Source: Gymnopus androsaceus JB14
Lineage: Eukaryota > Basidiomycota > Agaricomycetes > Agaricales > Omphalotaceae
Assembly: GCA_009733575.1 (NCBI GenBank)
Contig: ML769672.1
Location: 1 to 64,000, forward strand
Direction: 5' to 3'
Length of the DNA stretch: 64,000 nucleotides
Below, piece by piece: positions 22,691-34,389 of this stretch. Made by a program: the position numbers and the translations under genes. The notes under the pieces are model-generated. The model was not told the origin of the DNA, ran no database searches, and saw only the letters and a program-made list of their open reading frames with translations. The stretch's first letter is position 1. Each line of letters opens with the position of its first letter.

Positions 22691-23075
22691 GCTGTTAGGA
22701 TTGCAGCTATGGCTGTCTGAGCGAGTGTATTCTCGTCTGCCGTGCTGACATGCTTCGACTGAGCTTCAACATCTCTTTTCACAGTTTGACCGCTTTTCTT
22801 GACATTGTTGTCGAACCATTTGATAAGAGTCTAAATTGTAGACATTGAGCTTTTTATTAGATTTGGAGGCAAAAAAAACACACCCTCTTCCATTCCTCAG
22901 CTGTCATACTTGCTGGTTTGGCGAAAGACATGTCACTCATCAGATGCTTGCTGTAGATGTTGTCAAAAGCCTGTTTGCGCTTGCTACTGTGGTTTTTGTA
23001 CTTGGGAAGAAGACGTTGCAGTATATCTTTCTGGGGGTTGGAGTACCTGTAGTGAGGTTTTCCCTACAAGATGTT
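22687..23075 (-). CDS. Unknown small spliced gene (3' exons)
   Basis: Two exons: one reading HYRYSNPQKDILQRLLPKYK ... FAKPASMTAEEWKR (about 23065-22885), then a GT...TTTAG intron, then LIKWFDNNVKKSGQTVKRDV ... to a TGA at 22689-22687. The 5' side shows another GTAAGT...TTGTAG intron (about 23115-23067), so an upstream exon exists or existed. Lys-rich and helical; it may belong to a widespread family of short mushroom proteins of unknown function. Confidence 0.4.
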
Positions 23076-23189
23076 TATTAGATGGAGACCTTCGCACAAT
23101 ATGTTATCAACTTACTGAGACTGAACCTGGAAAGTACTAATGCTCAATAGAAAGTTTTTTTCTTGTCTTCAACTAAAGGAAATACTCAA

Positions 23190-23234
23190 GTATACTTAAG
23201 TATAAAACGACTTTCTTGAGAAAACCTGCCCTGG
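23190..23234 (-). repeat. Single terminal repeat of the family D type
   Basis: Reverse complement begins CCAGGGCAGGTTTTCTCAAG and continues AAAGTCGTTTT, matching the left end at 14493 and the ends at 49238 and 51727. No partner is found within a MITE-sized distance. Confidence 0.6.
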
Positions 23235-23237
23235 TAC

Positions 23238-23504
23238 TTGGCTGCTACCGGCTTTCAGAAGTCCTTTCAGGAAGGGGACCAGCTACAACTTCCCCAATGC
23301 CACCGGTGCCTTGGATGGGACAAGCACGATGTACGTCGATGTCCGAGATTGACACTCTGGAATGGCAAACACAATGTCAGCTGCATCTGGAATGCCAAAC
23401 AATATCTCGAAATTGCCAAAGGCCACTCTATGCTGTACCTATATTGTAATGTAGGTGGCTGTAGCCACAGCCCGCATTTCAATGTTGGACAGCTTCTGTC
23501 GTAG
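23238..23504 (+). pseudogene. TE-associated zinc-knuckle-like fragment
   Basis: Reads CHRCLGWDKHDVRRCPRLTL, then WNGKHNVSCIWN and YCNVGGCSHSPH. The C-x2-C...H...C spacing resembles the cysteine-rich modules of mushroom retroelement-linked proteins. No complete reading frame is present. Confidence 0.45.
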
Positions 23505-23711
23505 TAGGTAGTTGGCCTGACATTACAATGTGGGCTATGAATACTGTGAAACTATCACTTTAAGCAAGTGCTGGCAGACATTGCGGGCCATAGCTTATGT
23601 CATACTCTGAAATACCAAAAGCACTGTGTACATGTCACAACTGTGACAAAAATTGTGACAAAAATTGTAATAATACAATGATAATAATAATGCCTGCATT
23701 GCAATGTAGGC

Positions 23712-26700
23712 TTACACGTAACCCCCTTCCTGATGCTCCCGTTTGTCTTCACCTTCATCTAGCTCGAACGTCAGTAATGACAGGTTTGGCAATCTATCAA
23801 GCACCTGCTGAGCATGCTCTCGAAGTTTTGCCCATTGTTGATCCACCTGCTGAGCATATTGATATTTGTACTCAGCTTGGAGATACACATATGCATCCAG
23901 TCCTTCCCTCACCTCTGGATTGGTGTCCGGTCTTGTGCCCCGCTTTCAAAGCCATTCCTCTGACTCCCACACAGAAAACTCTTTGATTTGTCATAACTCC
24001 TCTACCAAAAGAAGAACCTCCTCTTCCCAACGGTCAGCACGTGCCTTTGCTTTTGCATATTCCACTCGCACCGCTAGCAACAGTATGAGAATGCATGAAA
24101 AAAAATGATACCAAATAACATACCATCTTCAAATGAGGCATCCGATGAGGACACTGCCTGGTTGTACCAGATCCAAGAAAAGGTTCGATGGCTTTCCCCC
24201 ATGCTAGGAAGCTGGGTGGTATTACCTTGAGCTACCTCATCTATAAATCCACGCTCTCTTCTAGCTTCTTCCTGCGCACGTTCCTCCTGAGATAAAGCCT
24301 GTTCACTCAGACCCCATACATCATCATCTTCGAGCACCTTCAGCTCTTTTTCCCATTCACCATGTCCCTTCAAAGAAAGAATTGCTGACTGTGGATGCCA
24401 ATAAGAGAGCTTGTTTTTATAAACCTGCAAGTCGATTTTCCGAAGTACACCTTGAGTTCTGGTGTTCCGTACCTGACCGGTAATATTTTTCAGCTTGAAT
24501 TCTGAGGTCATTGTCCTTGCTCGAAGGCCCTGCCTCAAACGCTTCAACGAATCACACACCTGAGCCTCTCATAGCCGAATTTCCATGGCGCTGAGGCCTC
24601 CAACACATACACCATTTCTGGCAGAAGAGCGAAAGTCTGAGGGCAGGAAAAGTTTGATATTCTCTGGATTATCTGCATCCGGTTTGTCGAAGCTCTCCTT
24701 TTGACTCTCATTGAGGTAGTCACGGAGGGTTGGCATGAGGAGTGACTGGAAGTCTCGGAAGCTCTGTATATTTCTGAGTAAGGTTGATGCTTCACATTGA
24801 AACTCCAGCATTTGAGTTGGAGTAGGATGAGGGGTTGTCTTGATTTTGAGAGCACGGGAACGTCTAATGGGTTGCGTTAGAATTATTTATGGTCTAAGTG
24901 ATTTAACATACGCACTGTGAGTCTTCAATTTGGAGTCTGAGCACCAAAAACACACAGCTACTGGAGGAGTGTACATTGACCCCTCGCGCCAATGCCTTGT
25001 GCTCTTCCTTAGCCAACTCTATCTCCACCTCCTTTAGGCTCATTTTCTCTGACGGAAATCTTGAGAAAAGATGACAGTCACTAGAACTAATCACATACCA
25101 TCTCCGGGAAGCTCATATGGACATGGTTTGGTTTTATCCTTGTCCCACTCTTCTATCATCTTATCCCACCAGCCTATTGTATTGTCCCCAACGGATTCCC
25201 TCAGACTCTCAGAGAACTCCGCAAAATTGTGATCATGGATTTTAAACTCCTTGACCGCCCGTATCAGACGTTTTGCAAGAACACGATCTGGCGTAACCGT
25301 AAGATTAAAGCTCAAGTTTAGTGGTTGTACTACTCACCGAGACTCTGTGCAAGTTGCCAGTTGAAAAAACCGAAAATATCATCCAATGTCAATGCCCTAC
25401 TTGCAGCACTCATCTCCTTTGTCTGAGATGCAGCTTTGTTTGAAGATGCCCACCCTTCTTCCACTGTTTCCACGTGTGTTTTGCCCACCCCAGGCTGATA
25501 GTCAAAGCAAAATTTCTGGTGGTTAACTTCTTGATGCGCCTTGACATGGAACTTGGGGATCATGAAGATGATATTGTCTTCGTTGTAGTGGATGCAGATG
25601 TTAGGATCAATTTCTTCCATCCGGGTCCAAAAATTAACCAACCACTGGCAGGAGATGTCGTATGATATAATGATGCAGATCCATTCTTCACCTTCAATGG
25701 TTTTAGTGAATACAAAGTCAATGTTACAAAATCTGCACTAGTCTCAGCATGCATACCCTATTGTAAGATTCAACTGTACGCACCGCTCTCCCACCTGTAG
25801 ATCACCCATCCCATTCTTTTGCCATAATCCATGGCGGGCACAACATATCCCAGCTACACCTGAAGTTTGGAGACCTTTCACATTCTTCAGGTTTGCTAAA
25901 AACATTGCCGCAAAACCAGAGCAGCTGCTTATCTATACGAAGGTTAAGAATTGTATATTAATGCATATTCAAAAAGAAAACTCACCTCTGTTTGATTCAC
26001 ATATCGCTTCAGGTGCTCCATGTATTCCATTTTCCGAACAAAGTATGCCCAGCCATCGGACAGCAATGGATTCTTTATTTCATTCAAAACAATCTTGTTT
26101 TTCAACCGAAAGTTTGCATCAATGGCCAGGAACATATAAAAAAGGAATCTAGCAGGAGTTGAGTATTAAGTGGATTAGAAAGTCTGTATAACATACTGGA
26201 GTTCTTTGGGGTATTCTTTCCAGTTTGGTGGGAGGTTCCATCCGGGGTGCGGGCATGCTGGGCACTCAACAGCCAGCTCTCCTTGAGCAGTTCCCTGTAC
26301 TCCTGTCTGATTGTGTGCTCTTCCACGCCATTTGCATGTTTTGAGAAGGCGCCATTGCACCATAGTGAGGAGGAATGCTCTATAACAGTTCTAGTGAAAC
26401 TCAAGTCAGAAAGGGACATGACAGAGGGCATTGACCTTTCATACCTTTGGCTTTATTCTTAGGCGACTGGTGCTCATGATTTCCAAGCCATGGTAGAAGT
26501 CGTACGCCTGAATTTTGGCCAAGCAGTTGAGATGATGAAAAAGGCATAAACAGGGGAAGGTCGTGCAGGTATGGGGGTCGGAAGGTGTGGAGGGAAACCA
26601 ACATGCTTGCAGGAGCTGGACTACATTGATATGACTTGGACCTTGGCACCCGCAGAACCTTGCTGCTACATTGTGGATGCCATTTGTATGAATCACGGTA

Positions 26701-27453
26701 AAGTCAACATGAGCATTCTTTGGAAATAGACATGCTTTTCCCGGGGTATGCCCTAGCTGGTACGTAGCTCCAAGTTGTTTCAAGGTTGTCACCCAAAAAT
26801 GATTTATTTGCCATTCCTGCAAGAAATTTAGTCCCAATAACATGTTCAGTAAAAATACGTTCAAAATACCTCAATCCAATGCAAAGGTAGCTTCCAGTGT
26901 TTCATTCACTATACATTTCTGACAGAACATCCCTGCCAGAAAGCATTCCTGCTCAGTGCAACGAAAAGTGTGCATTTGATGTGTTGCATCTCACACAAGT
27001 ATCTCCCCAGCCACGCTGGCCCTTGTTCCATACCATCACATCGAGATAATTGTCTTGATATGGTATCCAGGCCTTTATTGGATTGTCCTAAAGATTCAAA
27101 GAATGTGTCAGCCCGGGTCCAAGATTGTCTAAGTTCTGGCACATACAGGATCTTTGAGGGACAGGTTTGATGACAGTGATATCTGCGACATTGTCCTCCT
27201 CATCTGCCTGTAGTTCCTTCAATTCCTGGTCATTGAGGAGACTTTCCAACCCTCCTATTTCTGCCCAGTGATCATGTTGGTTAGGAGATTCAAAATTATA
27301 GTCGTTTATTTGCTTGCTAGACACTGAATGGAGTGAGGGCAATGGCTCCGAGTATATATTGACACAACAAGCATCCTGAGAGACTGAGATACTTGTGGAT
27401 CGATGTGCAGGTGCATGTTCATAGAAGCCACCTTTTCGTTGGCATTTGGCCAT
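23712..27453 (-). pseudogene. KDZ-superfamily transposase with CxC2 cysteine cluster
   Basis: Start chosen at the ATG at 27453 (MAKCQRKGGFYEHAP), typical of KDZ proteins. The CxC2-like region follows (HTNGIHNVAARFCGCQG, LLQACWFPSTPSDPHTC, about 26700-26560), then CPACPHPGW (about 26270). The catalytic domain shows FLAIDANFRLKNK (about 26130), SYDISCQWLVNFW (about 25655-25615), FMIPKFHVKAHQEVN (about 25560) and GVGKTHVETVEEGWASSN (about 25490-25440), with conserved Asp/His/Glu positions. The C-terminal part runs through WHPQSAIL, DVWGLSEQALS and SWIWYNQAV to a helical tail (LREGLDAYVYLQAEY, about 23910). Many introns; stops at about 24572 and short frame changes make activity doubtful. Usual KDZ length is about 900-1200 residues, so the size fits. 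Confidence 0.85.
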
Positions 27454-27539
27454 TGGAGTCGGGGCAAAAAAAATGGAATTCAATAGGTATATCAACATAT
27501 ACACAATCCATTGTCCGTTGTCCGATCGCATAGGACTTG

Positions 27540-27965
27540 AATCAACTACATACATTATAACACCGATTGCGAAAGAAGGGTTCAATAATGTTTGATAACC
27601 CTAGAGAAGTTTGAGGGGCTGAAAGTTTACCAAGGGATTGGTATCGCACCTTGAGCATATCCCATTTTGCTGTACAGACTCGGAGCGCATGATTGGATAG
27701 ATCAAAAGCAGTTCTACCAACCCTATAGTTCTCATACCTCCTAACACAGCTTTCTCTCCTGCAAGCAAGAATAGGTGCTGACACGGTAGCTTTTTTTCAG
27801 GGCACCAAAGGTGATGAAATTGGTGACGACTTTGCGCAAGTCGGTTGACGAGAAGGTAGAGCTTGTCGGAGATGTCGCTGCTTTGGATAGATTGAGGAGG
27901 TGCTGCTGGAGAAAGTATGGTGCAGAAGCCAGCTGGAACACTTCGTATTCATGGAAAGTGGCCAA
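27540..27965 (-). other. Two open frames upstream of KDZ, unassigned
   Basis: Frames reading FHEYEVFQLASAPYFLQQHL (27965-27797) and RVGRTAFDLSNHALRV (27784-27542). They precede the KDZ start and could be exons of a small separate gene or part of the transposon's own left end. No domain recognised. Confidence 0.3.
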
Positions 27966-28360
27966 GGTACAACCTTGAGCAAACAGAGCACAAACATTTA
28001 ATGAAAGGTATAAGTGTCTATCGACTCTTGCGCCTCATCTTATCCCGGAAAAAGATCGAACGCAGGCGCTGATAACCATGTGATCTCATGTGTGGTGCTC
28101 AAGTTCATTGAATTGACTGTCACTCTGAATGTTTGGACCTCGACTTTCAGAGCACTCAAGGCATGGCTCCAGGTATGCCAAACTTTATCTTTTTAATTAT
28201 TCTATTTCTTTTACATATCTGGTACTGGCCAGCGTGATGCTTGTGTGTGCTGCCATCGTTGGCAGTGCTATTAATGATGCGCTGGACAACACCCCTTATC
28301 TTGAAGACATGAATTCTTTTATTTTGAATTTCATTAATATAACTCCTTATAGAAACTTGC

Positions 28361-28888
28361 TTGCAAACATGTGCAATTCTGTTGAATGTTGACCTTGCCA
28401 AATTACTTGCTGCAGAGGAAGCGGAACGCTATCGACGATTGGAGGAAGGTTACGAGTCCGACAATAGTCTTGAAGGAGACGAGGAAGAAGACAATGACGA
28501 CTTCGAACCTTTGGATTCCGAATTCTCTCACCACACTACACTGCTCAGCAATCTCCCTGACCTTGACCTCTCCGAAATCTTGAATGAAGAAATTACTTTC
28601 GAGTACTGGGATATAATAAACGGTTCACTCCCTGATCTCACTGATTCCGAGGAAGATACTCTGCCTTCATCCACCACACGCCTGCCCAGTACCTCTAACC
28701 CCAACTCCCATCCTTTCCCAGCACCTCCAGCATCATCTACGTGCGCAAAACCTGTCAATGCGAAACGGAAGGCCAGCCCTATGTTCACAATTGTGATGTG
28801 GTGTATTGTGGAAGTCAATTTTGACTGTTCTTTCAACAATACAAACTTCTTCCAAAAAACCCTGTCCTGCAATTTAATGGTGACTTGA
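28361..28888 (+). CDS. Acidic Pro/Ser-rich unknown protein next to KDZ
   Basis: Divergent from the KDZ gene. Begins with a helical Glu/Arg-rich segment (LAAEEAERYRRLEEGYES), then an acidic tract (SLEGDEEEDNDDFEPLDSE), a PDLDLSEIL/GSLPDLTDSEED repeat-like part, a Pro/Ser linker and a basic KRK. A possible continuation to 28979 (VVNLKAGDPRLARQIARQ) lies in another frame. In mushrooms, acidic N-termini of this kind can precede 2-oxoglutarate oxygenases associated with KDZ elements, but no oxygenase motif is visible here. Confidence 0.4.
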   Translation: MQTCAILLNVDLAKLLAAEEAERYRRLEEGYESDNSLEGDEEEDNDDFEPLDSEFSHHTTLLSNLPDLDLSEILNEEITFEYWDIINGSLPDLTDSEEDTLPSSTTRLPSTSNPNSHPFPAPPASSTCAKPVNAKRKASPMFTIVMWCIVEVNFDCSFNNTNFFQKTLSCNLMVT

Positions 28889-28979
28889 TCATCATGCGAC
28901 TAGGGAAAAAGGTCGAAGGGAATGTTGTTAATCTTAAGGCTGGTGATCCAAGGCTGGCTCGCCAAATTGCTAGACAGTG

Positions 28980-29456
28980 AGCATCCAATTCATAGTTGGA
29001 AATTTTAGCTCACATCAGCTCAAGCTTTGCACTGCATTTAACGCAGTTTCAGAATAGTAGGCGGAAAATTGGTCATGTGATTCAATTATCATGAAGAATA
29101 AGAGTATTGTAATTGACTGTCAATGTTAATGATAACAATAGTAATAACAATAATGAAGATGTACATCTCTTTTTGTTATTGTTCATGTATATCATCTCTG
29201 CAAAACAATATGGATGGACAAATGGATGACCGTATGTGCACAAGGAAGTCTAATTTTGGAAATAGGTGTATGTCTATTGTTTTTTTCTGTTTTTTTGAAC
29301 CTCTTATCATCTCTGACAAAAAGGTATTTAAACAGGTTTTGAGATGCCTCCATGTACAACTCCCCCCCCCCCCCCCCCCACAGTAACCCAATGGCCTGGT
29401 GCCTTAACTTCATAGTCTTTCTTTTACCTCCCTCTCTTTTCATCTTTTAATCTATC
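28980..29456. other. Spacer with a C17 homopolymer
   Basis: Non-coding. Contains AT-rich AATAAC repeats (about 29125-29160) and a run of about 17 C at 29363-29380. Confidence 0.6.
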
Positions 29457-32400
29457 ATGTCCATCCATCTGGCAACTCCGCACCCTGGGACCAACACTTG
29501 TGATAATGTAGCTGCCATTCAATCACGCAAATGCCAGTCAGAACAGTCTCAGGATAATGAAGACACTACACACCCAGAATCTGACTGGAAAAAAGAGAAA
29601 GTCCGCACCATTGCAGGCCCCAACCAACAAGAGCTTGATGCAGTAAGTCTAATTGCTTCGAGTATGTGCATTAATTTGACTCTGTCCAGGAACATGTTTA
29701 TTGCAAGCAGCTAGAATCCTATGTTGCTCAGATGGAGCAGCAAAAGCAGTACTTGCATGTCAGTATCAGCAATCTCTTGGTTTGAGCTTGATTGATTCTT
29801 TTGAGCAGACCCAGCTTGAAGAGAAAACAAATGCCCTGGTGAGCGTACACTTATGTTAACTGTCATTCAAGTTTTGCATAATATATATACCTAGGAAGAG
29901 GAACTGGAGAGCAAAGAGGTTGATACTGCTGCTGGTGAAGATCTCATTGGATTCTTGGTACGCCTTCCTAATTGTTGGGATGTTAGATCCTCATTAACAG
30001 TTGCTATCCAGCAATCAGAAAGGCAGGCCTTTTTGATTGAGAAAGAGGCCTATGCTCGACAGCTTGAAGAACTACAAAAGCAAAATGTGCTAGATGTATG
30101 TTCTAACTTCTGTACCATTTCCATCATGAATATCTAATGATTGCTTGATACCTAAACTAAAGAATTAGAAGAGGAACACGCACAAGATGCAAAACAAGTA
30201 TGTTATATCATTTCCTTCTAGTACTTACAATCTGAATGCTTTTGCTATCAGATGCAAGAAATGCAAACTCAACTGCATACAATAGTCAGTATTGAATGTT
30301 TTCTCAGGTGATGCAGTGTGCTAAACAATTTACAACATCTAGGAACAGGAAAGGAGTGCTACAGCTCAACAGATCAAAGACCTTTTGGAGTCACATGGGT
30401 AGGTCTCGCAGCAGGTTCATCTGATCAATTTTCTCCTATGACTTGTAACTAATTGATTTTGTTCTCAGCTGAAGGACGTTGAGCAATATAAGTGTGAAGC
30501 AATCAGTATCCTGATATCTTTGCCAGGAGATGTCTTTGTTGATCTTTGGTTAGGCCGAACAAGCAGAAAAGCTAGAGAAAATGGTATGCAATCATCACTG
30601 CAGATTTTTTTTCTTTGTTGACTAGCATCAATAGTGTAATGAGAGAGATGAAGCTTTGCAAACCATGGTGTGTTTCTACAATAAGTTGAATTCTCAAGCT
30701 TGACAACTTTCTAGCTAGTGCAAGATACTGATTATCAATGTCTGCTCAGAAAAGGTAAGCAGAACAAAAATAGGATGCAAGACAATGTTGATGATATGGA
30801 TGTAGATCGCCCACAAACTTCTAAGGCCTCCCACTCTAACCGCACTTCAACTTTTAATTCTCCATCAAACTCTGAGTGCACACCTTCGACTGACTCTAAC
30901 CGTAATCCAACTGCAAACTTTTTCAGCAGTGTGCATTCATCTGATCCTACGCCGTCAAATGCATCCAATCCTCCACCATCTAATGCATCCAACCCTATGC
31001 AGTCGAATGCATCTGATCCTATGCCCTTGAATGCATCTCATCAGGAAAAATGGTCTGGGCCCAGAATGACCCCAGGTCACTTAGGCAGCCTAGGCCACCT
31101 AGGAATAACGTAAAAACTTTGGACACCTCAGGTATCCTAGGCCTCCTAGGCCTCCTAAGCCTCCTACAAATTCTGAGGATATCCTCAGGTTGCCTCAGGA
31201 TGCCTCAGGACAGCCCAGGACAGCCCTGGATGGCCCACCAAAATGCCTAGGAAGCTTAGGAAGCTTAGGAGGCCTAGGAGATCTAGGATACCTGAGGTGT
31301 CCAAAGTTTTTGCATTATTCCTAGGTGGCCTAGGCTGCCTAAGTGACCTGGGGTCATCCTGGGCCCAGACCATTTTTCCTGATGCTCCAACATCTCCAGA
31401 TGATATTGCCAGAATTGTTCAGGAGACAATTGCTCAATTTGCACAAACTTCAGCTCGTATGACCCCTTCACAGACCCCTTCACAAACCTCTAGACATTGG
31501 TCTTGCACAAGTCAGTTGCCTAAGGAGGGAAGTAAAGCTCATGACCAATTGCTTAAGCAGACAACATTTGGCTCCTTGGTCATGGATAAAGAGAAGCTAT
31601 GGAGAGTAAGTACTAGTTCTCTAGCAAAATTACTCTGGATAACATTCTTTCTAGGCTATTTGTCGCTGCTGCTTTTCAGCTTTGACTGGGATGAGTCATC
31701 TTGGCAGGTTCAACAGCTATTCTCCAGTGAGTGAAGAGATTGTCAATGACTTTGCCTCGTGTACTGGTCCTGGACCAAATGAGGAAGATGATACGTGTTT
31801 CCGTCTCTATTTTGGCAAAGGGTGGCGCCAAACAGCTTGGAATCTTGCTGTCATAAATAACATGATCAAGCGGATCATCATCAATGCTGAGGAAGCAAAG
31901 TTGGGTCCTCCCTTGTCTTCCGATGTGATCAAGGCAATTTTGTGGGATTTTATCTTACAGAGTCGAAATTCATAGTCAATGAAAAAGTCTTGCATCCATG
32001 AGAATGGAGATTGCTTAGAGACCATGGCAGAAGCAGGACTCCGGAAGGTGCAATACAAGCAGAGTCATTCCTGTGCTGTACATTCAACCACCCGAAAGAA
32101 GAGTGTAAGTGATGCAATTTCTTGCTGTATTCATCTTAGTAACATGTATATTCAGAAACTTGAGCATTGCACTGCTGGTGTTAAAGAGCTTCTTGAGGAC
32201 CGCTCACAGACAGCACTTGCCCGGAAGAAATGGGAAATGATTTCACAGCTCCTTCAAGCCCTTGCAATTGAAGGCCAATCATCCAAGGATACTGACTCTG
32301 AAAATAACCCTTATCCAACCCAGCCCACTGCTCTTCTTATCAAAGTCCCCCACTTTCGGCATCATATCATTGGCGAATTGGTAGAGAATTTAGATAGGGC

Positions 32401-32668
32401 TATTGAGCAGCTATGCATATTGCAGTGGCATCAATCAGGGATACATGTTGTACCCAGACCCTCCCACATCCACATCCGATCTGGCCAAGTTAGTTATTGG
32501 ACTGTACAATACCGGCTTCCCTGCCCATTATACCATCACACCTATCTCAGAAACCTAATGAAGAGCATGCTTGATAAAGTCAAGCCCAAAGATGTTGTGG
32601 TCCGCCATTTTGCAGAACTTGCGGATCAGGTAGACTCTGACTCAATGATGGATGAGGATGTGGATTAA
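29457..32668 (+). CDS. Basidiomycete-type unknown gene with coiled coil, interrupted by a MITE
   Basis: Starts MSIHLATPHPG at 29457. It has many tiny exons with clear GT...AG introns (29643-29690, 29759-29810, 29840-29894). The first half is a coiled coil (AYARQLEELQKQNVLD, EMQTQLHTIEQERSATAQQI). A Ser/Asn/Pro-rich linker follows, into which a 346 bp MITE is inserted at 31039-31384. The second half has SPDDIARIVQETIAQFAQ, a GPGPNEEDD motif, WRQTAWNLAVINNM and, at the end, a WEMISQLLQALAIEGQSS...HFRHHIIGELVENLDR module ending in an acidic tail. I remember proteins with this last module (an acidic GPGP block, then W..M...L...GMSSDE) as common in mushrooms, function unknown. One in-frame stop at about 31974 suggests an intron or decay. 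Confidence 0.55.
31039..31384. mobile_element. MITE, CATCAGGAAAA ends, 346 bp near-palindrome
   Basis: The two halves are largely mirror images: CATCAGGAAAAATGGTCTGG at the left and its complement at the right, with matching CCTAGG/GCCTAAG blocks well inside. A CT dinucleotide flanks both sides (31037-31038, 31385-31386). The transcript could fold into a hairpin about 90 bp or longer. It splits the coiled-coil gene's linker. Confidence 0.9.
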
Positions 32669-33196
32669 AGGGGACAATATGTCATTGCGACTGCATTTTT
32701 GATGTGAGTTGATGTGGCAGCATTATGCCTTTGACATGCTGGCGGCCCTTTTTCTCTACCAAAACTTGATATATGCACACCTCTTTTCCTTGTATCAAAA
32801 GACGGTCTAATTTCTTGCATTTTAAGACCTATTTCCAGCCTATTTTAATATTTACTTTCTTAGTTCCTTTTCTTACAAACAACTGTTGATATTTTACTTG
32901 AAGTAAATGTATGTCCAAAAGTTGTTATATCAATGCATATTTTACTGTGTGAGAAAACTCAGTTGAAAGACTAAATTTCTACCTCATAGGATGTTGCTTT
33001 GATATGCTATGTCTTAGTTTACCTTTCTAATGAAATGAAAGTAAATGTTTCAATGTTTTTTTTAATCCTACTTAAATAATGTTGAAAAGTGATGTATTGG
33101 TCAAAATATCTGCCGAGCAGATTTTTTTAACCTTCCCGTGTGTATTCACATCATGAATGTCAAATGCATTTGAATGGGCATTCGTGCCCATGTCTA
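32669..33196. other. AT-rich spacer, no gene seen
   Basis: 3' flank of the preceding gene; T-rich runs only. Confidence 0.6.
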
Positions 33197-33455
33197 GCAC
33201 TGGATAGTGCTATCCAGTGCTCATAGCACTCATAGCACCCATAGCAAGGTCCCCATCTATCCAGAGCTATGGGCTACTACGGGCTGCTATGGATCACTAT
33301 GGATCACTATAGAGCATGACATCTGTCAACAGGCAATATAATCCAGGAAGCTCATAGTAACTCATAGCTACCCATATCAATTCATAGCAGTTCATAGTTA
33401 TGGCTTGCTATGGCTTGCTATGACAGCTATGGCCATTATCCAGGTTTTGCTGATG
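33197..33455. mobile_element. MITE, CTATGG subtype, left end missing
   Basis: Matches 49450-49707 and parts of 46640-47267: GCACTGGATAGTGCTATCCAG, CATAGCACCCATAGC, CAAGGTCCCCATCTATCC. It ends CCAGGTTTTGCTGATG. The first 30 or so bases including the left terminal repeat are absent. Confidence 0.8.
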
Positions 33456-34389
33456 CCGAGTCTCTGTGTTTGCAATTATAAACCTTTGTAATCCACCGTT
33501 TGCCCCGTTTTACTATTGAACTTTTCAACTATCCGGTTTGTGAACAAAGCAAGTTTGCGAGAAGGATCAATGGGGACTGATAGGGTTAAATAACGCGAGT
33601 AACAAAAACGTAGAGGCAGTATACTAAAGTACATACTTAGTTTTACGCACACAGAGGCTAAGTAGTAGCGCAATTGTTATTTCATACCTCCTTGCGCTCC
33701 TATTCAATATCCAAAACGGGACTTGTAGCATCGCTACTGAGCTCAAGCGCTGCTCTAATAGACTCACTGAACCCCAGAAGAGCTGATGATCGAACGATTT
33801 TAATCAAGCCAATTATAATGATCGCGCGAGAAGGTTTCCGATTCTGGAAGCTCTGCGTACAGCTCTGTTATGTTCATCCCGTTCAAAAGACGGAGGCATA
33901 GGAGCAAATGAAGAGAAAGAAAGCAAACCTTTTCGCCGCCATGTTTGTTGATGGCGACCAAAGCGTTATTTCCCAGTCTATACTATCAGGCAATACTTGA
34001 GTGTTTACGGCCGCTGGCACATGGGATATAGATTCGAGCTATGTAAGGCATTCTCAGAAGTTTTCAGTCTTGATTCTACTGGATTTATATATCAACGCAG
34101 TCGATATGATACTTTTTCATACAAGAAAAGCTTTTTTTGGCGGTTGGATCGGATGAGGATTGGAACCCAGTCACTGTCCGAGCACCATTGGGAGCTTCGC
34201 CTGTAATTTTACCGACGGAACGATGTCGTTTCGAGTCCAGTATCAAAACCTGGTGCTAGGGCTAGGGCTAGGGCCAAAGTTGTAGACTTCAAACTTGACC
34301 CGACGAGCGGCGCCTATTCGATGCCATCACATGACATTTAATTTTTTGACGCCAGCCTCCAGATCCGTTTGTTCTCTACCTTGATCGTC
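33456..34389. other. No gene recognised; short telomere-like run
   Basis: At 34255-34273 GCTAGG is repeated three times. Otherwise only short frames without conserved pattern. Confidence 0.5.

Noticed and set aside
14493..23234. A single giant transposon bounded by family D ends
   Set aside because: No target duplication and no transposase between the ends; kept only as a hypothesis in the findings.
28361..28986. TET/JBP-type oxygenase linked to the KDZ element
   Set aside because: Only an acidic, low-complexity N-terminal similarity; no HxD...H metal-binding motif is visible.
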